Of a stretch of DNA of 64,000 bases, positions 33,931 to 42,417 are shown one piece after another. A program made the translations under genes and the position numbers. Every line of letters starts with the position of its first letter. Position 1 is the first letter of the stretch. Under the pieces are notes generated by a model. It was not told the DNA's origin and searched no databases. It was given only the letters and a program-made list of their open reading frames with translations. Source of the stretch: Rhizobium lentis (GTDB lineage Bacteria; Pseudomonadota; Alphaproteobacteria; Rhizobiales; Rhizobiaceae); assembly GCF_017352135.1 (NCBI RefSeq), contig NZ_CP071454.1:2257001-2321000 (forward strand), given 5' to 3'.

Positions 33931-35463
33931 TTAAAGGTCCGCCACCCGCAGCAACTCGTTCAGGCGGGTCGCCCATTCCCTGTTGCCATCGCGGAGCGGA
34001 CCAAGCGCATCGCCGGCAGTTTCGGGAAGATCGCTTGCGGCGGTAGCAAAGCGATGGGCCTGCTGTCGATGTCCCGCGGCCGCGTGGCAGCACGCCTGGA
34101 GGCGCAGCAGCGCCGGCCAGTCGGGCCGCGCCTTCAGCGCCCGGCGCCCGGTATCGAGCGCGCCCTCGACGTCGCCCGAAAAGAACAACGCCAGCATCAG
34201 CAGGCTGAACCAGACGCCGTTCTGCGGATCGTGCGGATTAAGCTCGAGACCATGGGCCAGCGGCTTGCGCGCGCCGGCCGCATCGCCTGAAAAGAGCCGG
34301 GCCATGCCGAGGACGAGATGCCCGAGGGCGAAGCTCGGACCCAGTTCGATGGATCGTTCCGCGGCGAGAATCGCCTGATCGGCCCGGTCCGTATAGGCCG
34401 ATACGATCGCCAGCGCATAATGCGAGTAGGGGTTGCGGGCGTCGAGATAGATTGCCCTCAGCGCTGCATCCAACCCTTCCTTCCCGTCCGCGCCGGGGTT
34501 TTCCGTCCAGCCATAGGCGATGAGGCCGGCATTGACCCGCGCCCGCCAGATCTGCGCCTCCGGAAGCATGGGATCGAGTTCCGCCGCCTCGCGGAAGAAG
34601 CCGCGCGCCAGGCGGTGGGTTGGCCGCGTGACCTTGTGAAACTGGAATGTGCCTTGCCGCACGAGATCCCAGGCGGTGATGTTGCCGGTGTGCGGCGCCA
34701 CCGGCAGCCCGTGGCGCAACAGCAGCTCGGGCTCGACCGCCGCTGCGATCCGCTCGGCAATGGCGTCCTGCACAGCAAACAGCTCGGCCAGCTGAAGATC
34801 GTAATGCTCGGACCAGACGGTGGCGCCCTTGGCCGCGTCGGCGAGGTGCACCGATATCCGGATCCGGTCGCCGCTATAGCGGATCGTCCCGTCCACCAGA
34901 AAATCGACGCCAAGGTCGAGCGCGACCGATTGCGGATCCCGCGAGCCGTTTCTCCGGGTGAAACTCGCCCCGCGTGACGCGACGCGGAACCATCTGAACC
35001 GGGCAAGCGCCATGATCAGGTCGTCGGCGATACCGTCGGCCAGATACTGTCTTTCGGCATCGCTGCCGAGATTTTCGAACGGCAGGACGGCAATCGCCGG
35101 GATGGATCTGGCCCCGCCATGCCGGTCGCCATCGGCCCCGTCGGTGCGGCTCTCCACGGGAGCGGCAAACCTGTATCCGACCCGCGGCACCGTGACGATC
35201 CATTCACTGCCGTCCAAGGCCGGGCCGAGCAGTTTGCGGAGGGCTGCGATCTGAACGGAAAGATTGCTTTCCTCGACCGCCAATCCCGGCCAGACCGCAT
35301 CCATCAGGGCCGACTTCGACACGACGGCGCCCTGTGCCGACAGCAGAACGGCAAGCAGCGAAGCGCCGCGGGCGCCGATGGCGACGGGCCGGTCGTCGCG
35401 AAGCAGGCATCCGTTCTCGGCGATGAATTCGAAGTGGCCGAATGCAAGGTGCTGGGTGTTCAT
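33931..35463 (-). CDS. Winged-helix regulator with TolB-like and TPR domains
   Basis: A 510-residue regulator. The N-terminal OmpR/CadC-type winged helix covers about 1-105 (FGHFEFIAENGCLLRDDRPV, ESNLSVQIAALRKLLG, VPRVGYRF). A TolB N-terminal-like segment follows (IAVLPFENLGSDAERQYLAD, VASRGASFT), and then TPR-like helices (about 270-500; ALRAIYLDARNPYSHYALAI, LGPSFALGHLVLGMARL). No membrane span is obvious, unlike CadC. Such proteins are found near adenylate cyclases or metabolic genes. The start is at MNTQHLAFG; the extended upstream frame is spurious. It is divergent from a cupin gene 117 bases away, its most likely target. Confidence 0.85.
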   Translation of the reverse strand: MNTQHLAFGHFEFIAENGCLLRDDRPVAIGARGASLLAVLLSAQGAVVSKSALMDAVWPGLAVEESNLSVQIAALRKLLGPALDGSEWIVTVPRVGYRFAAPVESRTDGADGDRHGGARSIPAIAVLPFENLGSDAERQYLADGIADDLIMALARFRWFRVASRGASFTRRNGSRDPQSVALDLGVDFLVDGTIRYSGDRIRISVHLADAAKGATVWSEHYDLQLAELFAVQDAIAERIAAAVEPELLLRHGLPVAPHTGNITAWDLVRQGTFQFHKVTRPTHRLARGFFREAAELDPMLPEAQIWRARVNAGLIAYGWTENPGADGKEGLDAALRAIYLDARNPYSHYALAIVSAYTDRADQAILAAERSIELGPSFALGHLVLGMARLFSGDAAGARKPLAHGLELNPHDPQNGVWFSLLMLALFFSGDVEGALDTGRRALKARPDWPALLRLQACCHAAAGHRQQAHRFATAASDLPETAGDALGPLRDGNREWATRLNELLRVADL

Positions 35464-35580
35464 GGTCGGAATGATACGCCGATTTCGCAGTTTTTCGGAA
35501 TTATTCGGCCTCCCTTCAGGACTTGCGCCGGCTGTGCGCGCAGAGTCTGCTCCATTGTCTGGGTTGAAGAGGTGAGAGCG

Positions 35581-36015
35581 ATGAAGAGCGAAGCAAGGCA
35601 AGCGAAAACGCCTCCTGCATTGACCGCCAAGATCGTCCGCGCCAGCGCCGGCCATGTCGCCAAGCAGGGATCGGTCTACCGCTCGGGTGTCTCGGCACAA
35701 AGCGTCGGATCAAGCATGCTGTGGCTCGGGGCGATTTCGCTGCCGGCCGGCAGGCGAACCAGCGCCCATCGCCATAAGGGGCACGAGACGGCCCTGCTCA
35801 TGACCGCCGGCCAGGAGATCGAGATCTGGTCCGGGGCGGCGCTCGAACGGTGCGAAATGATCCGCCCCGGCGACTACCTGTTCATTCCGGCAGGCGTTCC
35901 CCATGTGGCCGTCAATCGCAGCACTGAAGACGCCGAGTTCCTCGGCGCCCGTAATGACCCGGCCGCCAACGAAAGTGTCGTTCTGATGCCGGAACTCGAC
36001 GAGATCGTACCCTGA
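35581..36015 (+). CDS. Cupin-domain protein
   Basis: A 144-residue single cupin. Metal-site motif 1 is SAHRHKGHETALLMTAGQEIE (His, His, Glu) and motif 2 is PGDYLFIPAGVPHVAVN (His). Cupins of this size act as small dioxygenases, isomerases or sugar-binding proteins. The start at MKSEARQAK follows GGTGAGAGCG; an upstream in-frame extension is antisense to the divergent regulator. The gene pairs with the divergent TPR regulator. Confidence 0.87.
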   Translation: MKSEARQAKTPPALTAKIVRASAGHVAKQGSVYRSGVSAQSVGSSMLWLGAISLPAGRRTSAHRHKGHETALLMTAGQEIEIWSGAALERCEMIRPGDYLFIPAGVPHVAVNRSTEDAEFLGARNDPAANESVVLMPELDEIVP

Positions 36016-36082
36016 TGCATGTCGCCCCGGAACTGTCCGAGGCTTTGGCGCGGCATGCTCTAACCACACCGGGAGGTGTATT

Positions 36083-36565
36083 ATGGCCATCATCGAACAA
36101 CGCCTGGCCGAAATGGGTCTGGAATTGCCCGAGCCTTTGAAGGTCCGCGATGGGCTGCGCCTGCCATTCACCTGGGTTCGCCTGCGCGGCAGCCGCGCTT
36201 ACATCTCGGGCCATGTCGCCTGCAACCGCGATGGAACACTGGCAAAGCCCCTTGGCAAGGTTGGCGACCAGGTTTCGCCGGAGGAGGGATACGCGTCGGC
36301 TCGGCTCGTTGCGCTCGCCCATCTCGCCAGTCTCAAGCGGGCCGTCGGAGACCTCGATCGGGTTACGGCATGGCTGCGCGTCTTCGCCATGGTGAATGTT
36401 GCTCCTGACTTCAACGAGACGCCGCTGGTCACCAACGGCTATTCCGATCTGATATTGGAACTCTACGGTCCCGATGCCGGCGCCCACGCCCGTTCCTCCA
36501 TCGGCATGGCCATTCCTCTGAATGCGCCGGTGAACTGCGAAGCGGAAGTCGAAATCGACGGGTGA
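36083..36565 (+). CDS. RidA family protein
   Basis: A 160-residue member of the RidA/YjgF/UK114 superfamily (chorismate-mutase-like trimer fold). Markers are SGHVACNRDGTLAKPLGKVG, VALAHLASLKRAVGDLDRV and the closing APVNCEAEVEIDG. The conserved catalytic Arg of canonical RidA, usually in a CxxR-like block, is not obvious, so imine deaminase activity is uncertain; it looks like the longer YjgH-like subgroup. It follows the cupin by 67 bases, with GGGAGGTG before the ATG, and may be in the same transcript. Confidence 0.87.
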   Translation: MAIIEQRLAEMGLELPEPLKVRDGLRLPFTWVRLRGSRAYISGHVACNRDGTLAKPLGKVGDQVSPEEGYASARLVALAHLASLKRAVGDLDRVTAWLRVFAMVNVAPDFNETPLVTNGYSDLILELYGPDAGAHARSSIGMAIPLNAPVNCEAEVEIDG

Positions 36566-36566
36566 C

Positions 36567-36655
36567 GCCAGCGCATCGGCCCGAAAATCGGAACTGATCT
36601 TCGAGCCGATGCGTGGGTTCAAATTAGAGCGTCCTTGGCGGGCCGAAAGCACGCA
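36567..36655. repeat. Palindromic repeat, family B, copy 1
   Basis: Begins CAGCGCATCGGCCCGAAAAT and contains TTAGAGCGTCC, matching the copy at 43593. It lies between convergent genes. Confidence 0.7.
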
Positions 36656-36666
36656 TCGTGCTCGAT

Positions 36667-37137
36667 TTAATAAACGAAAGGATCCACCTCGGCCGGCGCA
36701 CCCGCCTCCTTCGGATAGATCACGCCCTTGCGCAGGATGATGTTGGCATAAAGCCGGGGTTCGCTGGTTTGGATCAGCGCATGGGCGGCCCGCACCCGGC
36801 CGTAGAAATCCGCGCCGACGAGCGGCACAACCTGCCGATGCGGTTCGTGGTGGGCGCAGCAGTCGATCATCTCCTCGTGCACGGGATCGAGCTTGTCGCG
36901 CTCGGCCTTGACGGTCGAGCGGAAAATTGCTTCCGGCACGAAATCGTCGATCGGCAGCACGCTGAGCACGGCATTGAGGACCGGGATCAGGCGGTGCCCG
37001 TCGAGCCGGATCAGTCGGCGCGCATGTTCGACGCCTGGATAATTGCCGTCGACGATGGCGATTTCGTCGCCGTGGCCCATGGCCCGAAGCGTAAAAAGCA
37101 ATTCCGGGCTCAAGAGCGGATCAAGTCCCTTCAGCAT
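36667..37137 (-). CDS. RbsD/FucU-family sugar mutarotase
   Basis: A 156-residue protein of the RbsD/FucU family, which interconverts sugar anomers (L-fucose, ribose pyranose). It begins MLKGLDPLLSPELLFTLRAM, has MGHGDEIAIVDGNYPG and ends ILRKGVIYPKEAGAPAEVD. FucU-type residues (His in GHGD, Asp in VDGNYP) are present. Its start overlaps the end of the ROK regulator gene by 17 bases, so the two are cotranscribed. With the divergent fructose importer this suggests a role in presenting the correct sugar anomer. Confidence 0.92.
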   Translation of the reverse strand: MLKGLDPLLSPELLFTLRAMGHGDEIAIVDGNYPGVEHARRLIRLDGHRLIPVLNAVLSVLPIDDFVPEAIFRSTVKAERDKLDPVHEEMIDCCAHHEPHRQVVPLVGADFYGRVRAAHALIQTSEPRLYANIILRKGVIYPKEAGAPAEVDPFVY

Positions 37138-38368
37138 GGTCTACCTCCTTGAAGAGTACGTTCTGATCGGTGAGGTAACGCGAAAAGATCGGCAGGCTGG
37201 CGCCGCCGATGGCGCGTGCCTGCGCGCCGACCGCGCCCTCGATGATTTCGGGCATGACGACGCCCTGCAGGTCGAGCTTGGCGGCCTCGTCGATCGTCGC
37301 CTGCACGATGCGGCTGCGTACCCAATGGGGAAAGCCGCCGTCGATGACGGCGGCGCTGAAATCGACGATTGAGGCGGCCGCCACGATCGCCTGGGCCAGC
37401 GCCTTGGCGGTGTCTTGGATCCAGGTGTCCATCGGTTCGCCGAAATCCACCCAGTCGTCGGCCGAATACCAGAGCGGCTCGGGATCGATGCCGCGCTCGC
37501 GCAGCATGTTTTCGAGCACGAAGATCGAGGCGATTTCGAGCAGTTGCTTGGTTTCGCCGTTCCTGTCGCGCACGGGCAAGGGCCCGATCGCGCCTGCCGT
37601 GCCGGTACGGCCGGAAAAGATCGCCGAATTCAGGACGATGCCGCCGCCGATGAAGGAGCCGATGAAGAAATAGACGAAGTCGGGATAGGAGGGGCCGACG
37701 CCGAAGACGAGTTCGGCACCGCAGGCGCTGGTCGCATCGTTCTGCAGGAAGACCGGATGCGAGACGCGGGCGGCGACATCGGCCTGCAGGTCGACATCCC
37801 GCCACACCTCCATTGCGCCGGGCGGCGCGCCCACCTCCTCGGCCCAGTTCCAGAGTTCGAAAGGGGCGGCGATGCCGAGGCCGGCAATGCGGCCGCGCTG
37901 CCTGTCGTCGAGCCGACTTTCGATCTCCTCGATGCCTGCGGTGACGAAGGCGAGGATTTCATGCGGCAGCGGATAGGCATAGGTCTGGTGCAGCTGCATG
38001 CGGATGCGGCCGACGAAATCCATCAGCACCAGGTCGGCGCTACGCCGGCCCATCTTCAGGCCGAAGGAATAGACGGCGTCGGGATTGAGATGCATCGGGA
38101 TCGATGGCTGGCCGACACGGCCGCGCACCGGCGCTCCGCGCGACAGCAGCCCTTCCTTTTCCAGGACCCGCATGATCACGGAGACAGTCTGCGCCGACAG
38201 CCCGCTGCGGCGCGCGATATCGGCCTTCGACAAAGCGCCGTAGAGGCGCACCAGCGACAGCACGAGCCGTTCGTTGTAGGCCCGCACCCTGACCTGGTTC
38301 GCACCACCGGCCGGATTTAGAATTGGCGGCGGGACCGGTGTGTGTTCCGGTCCATCCAAAGACGACAT
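37121..38368 (-). CDS. ROK-family transcriptional repressor
   Basis: A 415-residue NagC/XylR-type ROK regulator. The N-terminal helix-turn-helix is SKADIARRSGLSAQTVSVIM, followed by a sugar-kinase-like domain with VFLQNDATSACGAEL and the ROK signature region (GGIVLNSAIFSGRTGTAGAIG). The CxCGxxGC zinc motif of catalytic ROK kinases is absent, consistent with a pure regulator. It is divergent from frcB and shares a 225-base region with two CAATTG-centred sites; it probably represses frcBCAK and senses a sugar. It runs into the mutarotase gene. Confidence 0.92.
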   Translation of the reverse strand: MSSLDGPEHTPVPPPILNPAGGANQVRVRAYNERLVLSLVRLYGALSKADIARRSGLSAQTVSVIMRVLEKEGLLSRGAPVRGRVGQPSIPMHLNPDAVYSFGLKMGRRSADLVLMDFVGRIRMQLHQTYAYPLPHEILAFVTAGIEEIESRLDDRQRGRIAGLGIAAPFELWNWAEEVGAPPGAMEVWRDVDLQADVAARVSHPVFLQNDATSACGAELVFGVGPSYPDFVYFFIGSFIGGGIVLNSAIFSGRTGTAGAIGPLPVRDRNGETKQLLEIASIFVLENMLRERGIDPEPLWYSADDWVDFGEPMDTWIQDTAKALAQAIVAAASIVDFSAAVIDGGFPHWVRSRIVQATIDEAAKLDLQGVVMPEIIEGAVGAQARAIGGASLPIFSRYLTDQNVLFKEVDHAEGT

Positions 38369-38402
38369 GGCCGCTCCTCCCGATTGTTGGCCTATGCCCT
38401 AA

Positions 38403-38441
38403 CTCAATTGAGCATGCCACATCGAATTAATAATTCAATTG
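38403..38441. promoter_or_regulatory. Candidate ROK operator: two CAATTG sites 31 bp apart
   Basis: CTCAATTGAG (38403-38412, perfect palindrome) and TTCAATTGGA (38434-38443) have centres exactly 31 bp apart, three helical turns. They lie between the ROK gene and frcB, just upstream of the frcB -35 box. Confidence 0.5.
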
Positions 38442-38451
38442 GATTTATTTA

Positions 38452-38480
38452 TTGACAAGCGGATTTCTTTTCGCTCTTAA
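38452..38480 (+). promoter_or_regulatory. Predicted sigma-70 promoter of frcBCAK
   Basis: TTGACA, 17-base spacer, TCTTAA. The -35 matches consensus exactly; the -10 is weaker. The distance to the frcB start is about 113 bases. Confidence 0.55.
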
Positions 38481-38593
38481 TTGCCATCGTCAAGGGCACG
38501 GGCGGCTATGGGAGCGTCAGCAATCCACGCCGAAGTGCCATATCTGAAGATCCCGGCCCGCAGGGGCGGCGCCGGTCACTCTGGGAGGAGTTC

Positions 38594-39613
38594 ATGAAGA
38601 AATCAGTTCTCGCTTTCGGCGCGCTCGCACTCGGCGTTGCCTTCTCCGCACCGGCCATGGCGGCTGACGTTTCCGCCTGCCTGATCACCAAGACCGACAC
38701 CAACCCCTTCTTCGTCAAGATGAAGGAAGGCGCGACGGCCAAGGCCAAGGAACTCGGCGTTTCGCTGAAGTCCTACGCCGGCAAGGTCGACGGTGACAGC
38801 GAAAGCCAGGTCGCTGCGATCGAAAGCTGCATTGCCGACGGCGCGAAGGGCATTCTGCTAACGGCTTCCGACACCAAGGGCATCGTTTCTTCGGTCAAGA
38901 AGGCCCGTGATGCCGGCGTGCTGGTCATCGCGCTCGACACGCCGCTCGAGCCGGCCGATGCTGCCGACGCCACCTTCGCCACCGACAACCTGCTCGCCGG
39001 CAAGCTGATCGGCCAGTGGGCCAAGGAAACGCTCGGCGACAAGGCCAAGGACGCCAAGGTCGGCTTCCTCGACCTGACGCCGTCGCAGCCGACGGTCGAC
39101 GTCCTGCGCGACCAGGGCTTCATGATGGGCTTCGGTATCGACCCGAAGAACCCGGACAAGATCGGCGACGAAGACGACAAGCGCATCGTCGGTCATGACG
39201 TGACCAACGGCAACGAGGAAGGCGGCCGCAAGGCCATGGAAAACCTTCTGCAGAAGGATCCGAGCATCAACGTCATCCACACGATCAACGAACCGGCCGC
39301 TGTCGGCGCCTATCAGGCGCTGAAGGCTGTCGGCATGGAAAAGAACGTCCTGATCGTCTCGGTCGACGGCGGCTGCCCGGGCGTCAAGTCGGTCAAGGAA
39401 GGCGTCATCGGCGCCACCTCGCAGCAATATCCGCTGCTGATGGCGTCGCTCGGCATCGAGGCGATCAAAAAGTTCGCCGATAGCGGCGAAAAGCCGAAGC
39501 CGACCGAAGGCAAGTCCTTCTTCGATACCGGCGTTTCGCTCGTCACCGACAAGCCGGTCGCCGGCGTCAAGTCGATCGACACCAAGGAAGGCACGGACAA
39601 GTGCTGGGGCTAA
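38594..39613 (+). CDS. frcB: Fructose ABC transporter periplasmic binding protein
   Basis: A 339-residue solute-binding protein of the ribose/CUT2 type. A signal peptide ([16 protein letters not shown], about 1-22) precedes a two-lobe domain beginning [21 protein letters not shown]. Other markers are [32 protein letters not shown] and [15 protein letters not shown]. It is the first gene of the fructose operon described in Sinorhizobium meliloti (frcBCAK). TGGGAGGAG ten bases before the ATG is unusually strong and complementary to the sRNA loops at 27414-27503. A strong hairpin after the gene may keep FrcB in excess over the membrane components. Confidence 0.93.
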   Translation: MKKSVLAFGALALGVAFSAPAMAADVSACLITKTDTNPFFVKMKEGATAKAKELGVSLKSYAGKVDGDSESQVAAIESCIADGAKGILLTASDTKGIVSSVKKARDAGVLVIALDTPLEPADAADATFATDNLLAGKLIGQWAKETLGDKAKDAKVGFLDLTPSQPTVDVLRDQGFMMGFGIDPKNPDKIGDEDDKRIVGHDVTNGNEEGGRKAMENLLQKDPSINVIHTINEPAAVGAYQALKAVGMEKNVLIVSVDGGCPGVKSVKEGVIGATSQQYPLLMASLGIEAIKKFADSGEKPKPTEGKSFFDTGVSLVTDKPVAGVKSIDTKEGTDKCWG

Positions 39614-39634
39614 GCCCGATCTTTTGAAAGAGAG

Positions 39635-39664
39635 AACGGCCGGGGCTTGATCCCCGGCCGTTTT
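39635..39664 (+). terminator. Intercistronic hairpin/terminator frcB-frcC
   Basis: AACGGCCGGGG/CCCCGGCCGTT, an 11-bp perfect stem with loop CTTGAT, then TT. It lies inside the operon 100 bases before frcC, so it probably attenuates readthrough or protects the 3' end of frcB mRNA. Confidence 0.75.
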
Positions 39665-39765
39665 GGACGGACGATGCGCCGTCGCCCCACCGGCTAAGCA
39701 ATGAACGGATCAACAAGGGTGACGGCCTCCGCGCGAATTCGGCGCGCGGATGCGGAGGAGGAACC

Positions 39766-40830
39766 ATGACCGGAGCACAGGAATTCGAACGCGTCCTCGA
39801 CGGCAGCGACAAGAACGTCGCCTCCTTCGAGCACCAGAGCGTCCCGCTGATTAAGCGTGCCCAGCATTTTCTGCACTCGACGCCGGCCGCCGTGCCGCTG
39901 ATCGTGCTGGTGCTGGCGATCATCATCTTCGGGGCGACGATCGGCGAGCGCTTCTTCTCGTCCTACACCCTGACCCTGATCCTGCAGCAGATCGCCATCG
40001 TCGGCATTCTCGGCGCGGCCCAGACGCTGGTCATCCTGACGGCCGGCATCGATCTTTCGATCGGCGTCATCATGGTGATTTCGGCCGTTATCATGGGCAA
40101 TGTCGCCATCACTTACGGCATACCGACGCCGATCGCAGTGATTTCGGGCCTTCTGGTCGGCGGCCTCTGCGGCCTGCTGAACGGCTTCCTCGTCGCCTTC
40201 ATGAAGCTGCCGCCCTTCATCGTCACTCTCGGCACCTGGAACATCGTCATGGCGACGAATTTCATCTATTCCGCCAATGAGACGATCCGAGACGCAGATG
40301 TCGACGCACAGGCGCCGCTGCTGCATCTTTTCGCGGCTAGCTTCAAGCTCGGCACCGCCGTGCTCACCCTCGGCGTCATCGCCATGGTGCTGCTCGTCCT
40401 GCTGCTCTGGTATGTACTCAATCACACCGCCTGGGGCCGGCATGTCTATGCGGTCGGCGACGATCCGGAGGCGGCCAAGCTTTCCGGTATCCAGGCCAAG
40501 AAGGTGCTGCTGACCGTCTATACCATCTCGGGCATCATCGCCGCCTTCGCCGCCTGGGTCTCGATCGGCCGCAACGGCTCGATTTCCCCGTCCTCGGCCG
40601 TCACCGATTATAACCTGCAGGCGATCACCGCGACGGTGATCGGCGGCATCTCGCTCTTCGGTGGCCGCGGCTCCATTCTCGGCACGCTGTTCGGCGCCAT
40701 GATCGTCGGCGTCGTGTCGATGGGCCTCAACATGCTCGGTGCCGACCCGCAATGGAAGGTTCTTTTGACAGGCGTGCTGATCATCGCCGCCGTCGCCATC
40801 GATCAGTGGATCAGAAAGGTTTCGGTGTGA
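39766..40830 (+). CDS. frcC: Fructose ABC transporter permease
   Basis: A 354-residue CUT2-type permease with about eight to ten membrane segments, starting after a soluble 40-residue N-terminus. Typical markers are QTLVILTAGIDLSIGVIMVI, GLLVGGLCGLLNGFLVAFM, PPFIVTLGTWNIV, AVGDDPEAAKLSGI (the cytoplasmic coupling loop) and GGISLFGGRGSILGTLFGA. It sits two bases before frcA. It forms the channel for fructose and probably related sugars (mannose, ribose in the S. meliloti system). Confidence 0.94.
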   Translation: MTGAQEFERVLDGSDKNVASFEHQSVPLIKRAQHFLHSTPAAVPLIVLVLAIIIFGATIGERFFSSYTLTLILQQIAIVGILGAAQTLVILTAGIDLSIGVIMVISAVIMGNVAITYGIPTPIAVISGLLVGGLCGLLNGFLVAFMKLPPFIVTLGTWNIVMATNFIYSANETIRDADVDAQAPLLHLFAASFKLGTAVLTLGVIAMVLLVLLLWYVLNHTAWGRHVYAVGDDPEAAKLSGIQAKKVLLTVYTISGIIAAFAAWVSIGRNGSISPSSAVTDYNLQAITATVIGGISLFGGRGSILGTLFGAMIVGVVSMGLNMLGADPQWKVLLTGVLIIAAVAIDQWIRKVSV

Positions 40831-40832
40831 CC

Positions 40833-41615
40833 ATGACTCGCGAACCCCTTCTCACCGCCCGCGGTCTCGTCAAGCGTTACGGACGCGTGACCGCGCTCGA
40901 CAATGCCGATTTCGACCTCTATCCTGGCGAAATCCTGGCCGTCATCGGCGATAACGGCGCCGGCAAGTCCTCGCTGATCAAGGCGATTTCGGGCGCGGTC
41001 ACCCCCGACGAGGGCGTGATCACCCTTGAGGGCAAGCAGGTACACTTCCGCTCGCCGATGGAGGCGCGCGAAGCCGGCATCGAGACCGTCTACCAGAACC
41101 TTGCTCTGTCGCCGGCGCTGTCAATCGCCGACAATATGTTCCTCGGCCGCGAGATCCGCAAACCCGGTCCGCTCGGCTCCTTGTTCCGCATGCTCGACCG
41201 GCCAGCCATGGAAAAGCTGGCGCGCAACAAGCTGACCGAACTCGGCCTGATGACCATCCAGAACATCAACCAGGCGGTGGAGACGCTCTCCGGCGGTCAG
41301 CGCCAGGGCGTCGCGGTCGCCCGCGCCGCCGCCTTCGGCTCGAAAGTGATCATCATGGACGAACCGACGGCGGCCCTCGGCGTCAAGGAAAGCCGGCGCG
41401 TGCTGGAGCTGATCCTCGATGTGCGCGCTCGCGGCCTGCCGATCGTGCTGATCTCCCACAACATGCCGCATGTCTTCGAGGTGGCCGACCGCATCCATAT
41501 CCACCGCCTCGGCCGGCGACTGACGGTGATCGATCCGAAGGAATACACCATGTCCGACGCCGTCGCCTTCATGACCGGCGCCAAGGCGGTGCCGACGGAG
41601 CCCGTCGCGGCATGA
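40833..41615 (+). CDS. frcA: Fructose ABC transporter ATP-binding protein
   Basis: A 260-residue single ABC domain. Walker A is IGDNGAGKSS, the Q-loop is near TVYQNLALSP, the signature is LSGGQRQGVAVARA, Walker B is VIIMDEPTAALG and the H-loop is LISHNMPHV. Unlike many CUT2 ATPases it has one nucleotide domain, not two, as known for FrcA. The start chosen lies two bases after the frcC stop; an upstream in-frame ATG inside frcC is rejected. Its stop overlaps the frcK start (ATGA). Confidence 0.95.
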   Translation: MTREPLLTARGLVKRYGRVTALDNADFDLYPGEILAVIGDNGAGKSSLIKAISGAVTPDEGVITLEGKQVHFRSPMEAREAGIETVYQNLALSPALSIADNMFLGREIRKPGPLGSLFRMLDRPAMEKLARNKLTELGLMTIQNINQAVETLSGGQRQGVAVARAAAFGSKVIIMDEPTAALGVKESRRVLELILDVRARGLPIVLISHNMPHVFEVADRIHIHRLGRRLTVIDPKEYTMSDAVAFMTGAKAVPTEPVAA

Positions 41616-42244
41616 GCCTGCGCATCGATGACATCGCCGGCGACGTGCTTGGCCGCGCCGGCGATGCCAGGCGTTTCCTGATCGCCGTCGCCGGGCCGCC
41701 GGGAGCCGGCAAATCGACGATGGCCGACAATCTGGCCGCGGCGCTGAAGGCGCGCGGCGAAAGCGCCGAAGTCCTGCCCATGGACGGCTTCCATATGGAC
41801 AACGCCATCCTGATCGAACGCGGCCTGCTGGCCCGCAAGGGCATCCCCGAAACCTTCGATGTCAGAGGTTTTCTCGACATCATCCGCGCCGTCAGGGCGG
41901 CCGACCAGGAGGTCCTGGTGCCGGTCTTCGACCGCTCGCGCGAACTCGCCATCGCTTCGGCCCGGCCGATCGATCCCAAGGACCGCTTCATCATCGTCGA
42001 GGGCAATTATCTGCTCTTCACCCAAGGAAAATGGGCCGAGCTCGACGGCGTCTTCGATTTTTCGATCATGCTGGCGCCGCCGATCGAAGTGCTGGAGGAG
42101 CGGCTGTGGGCGCGCTGGCGCGGCTACAACCTCGATGAGGAGGCCGCCAGCGCCAAGGTTTACGGCAACGACCTGCCGAACGGCCGGCTGATCCTCGAAA
42201 ACCGCCGCCCGGCCGACGTGACGCTGGAGATCGCGCTGGCGTGA
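41612..42244 (+). CDS. frcK: P-loop kinase of the fructose operon
   Basis: A 210-residue kinase of the uridine kinase/phosphoribulokinase-like fold: Walker A in AVAGPPGAGKSTMADNL, substrate segment PMDGFHMDNAIL, LARKGIPETFDVRGF, acidic Walker B in FIIVEGNYLLF and a late ARWRGYNLDEEAA lid. FrcK in S. meliloti is an operon member of unproven substrate; a sugar or nucleoside kinase role is expected. It is coupled to frcA by ATGA overlap and ends the operon. Confidence 0.9.
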   Translation: MSLRIDDIAGDVLGRAGDARRFLIAVAGPPGAGKSTMADNLAAALKARGESAEVLPMDGFHMDNAILIERGLLARKGIPETFDVRGFLDIIRAVRAADQEVLVPVFDRSRELAIASARPIDPKDRFIIVEGNYLLFTQGKWAELDGVFDFSIMLAPPIEVLEERLWARWRGYNLDEEAASAKVYGNDLPNGRLILENRRPADVTLEIALA

Positions 42245-42336
42245 TGCCGCGACATTTATTTTCTTGCGGCGGATAGCGCATCTCGTTCGGAAGTGCTGAG
42301 CGGTTCCGGGATAGCGACATGCGAAACAACGAGCTG

Positions 42337-42374
42337 AAGCGCGTCGCATGAAGCCGGTTTGAAGCGACGCGCTT
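42337..42374. repeat. Palindrome between frcK and pyrC
   Basis: AAGCGCGTCGC and GCGACGCGCTT form an 11-bp perfect stem around a 16-base loop. It resembles the end hairpins of family B repeats. There is no T-tract, so terminator function is doubtful. Confidence 0.6.
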
Positions 42375-42417
42375 TAGTGCTATCGAGGCCGCAGACGCAT
42401 CGCTTCGGAGGCCTGCC

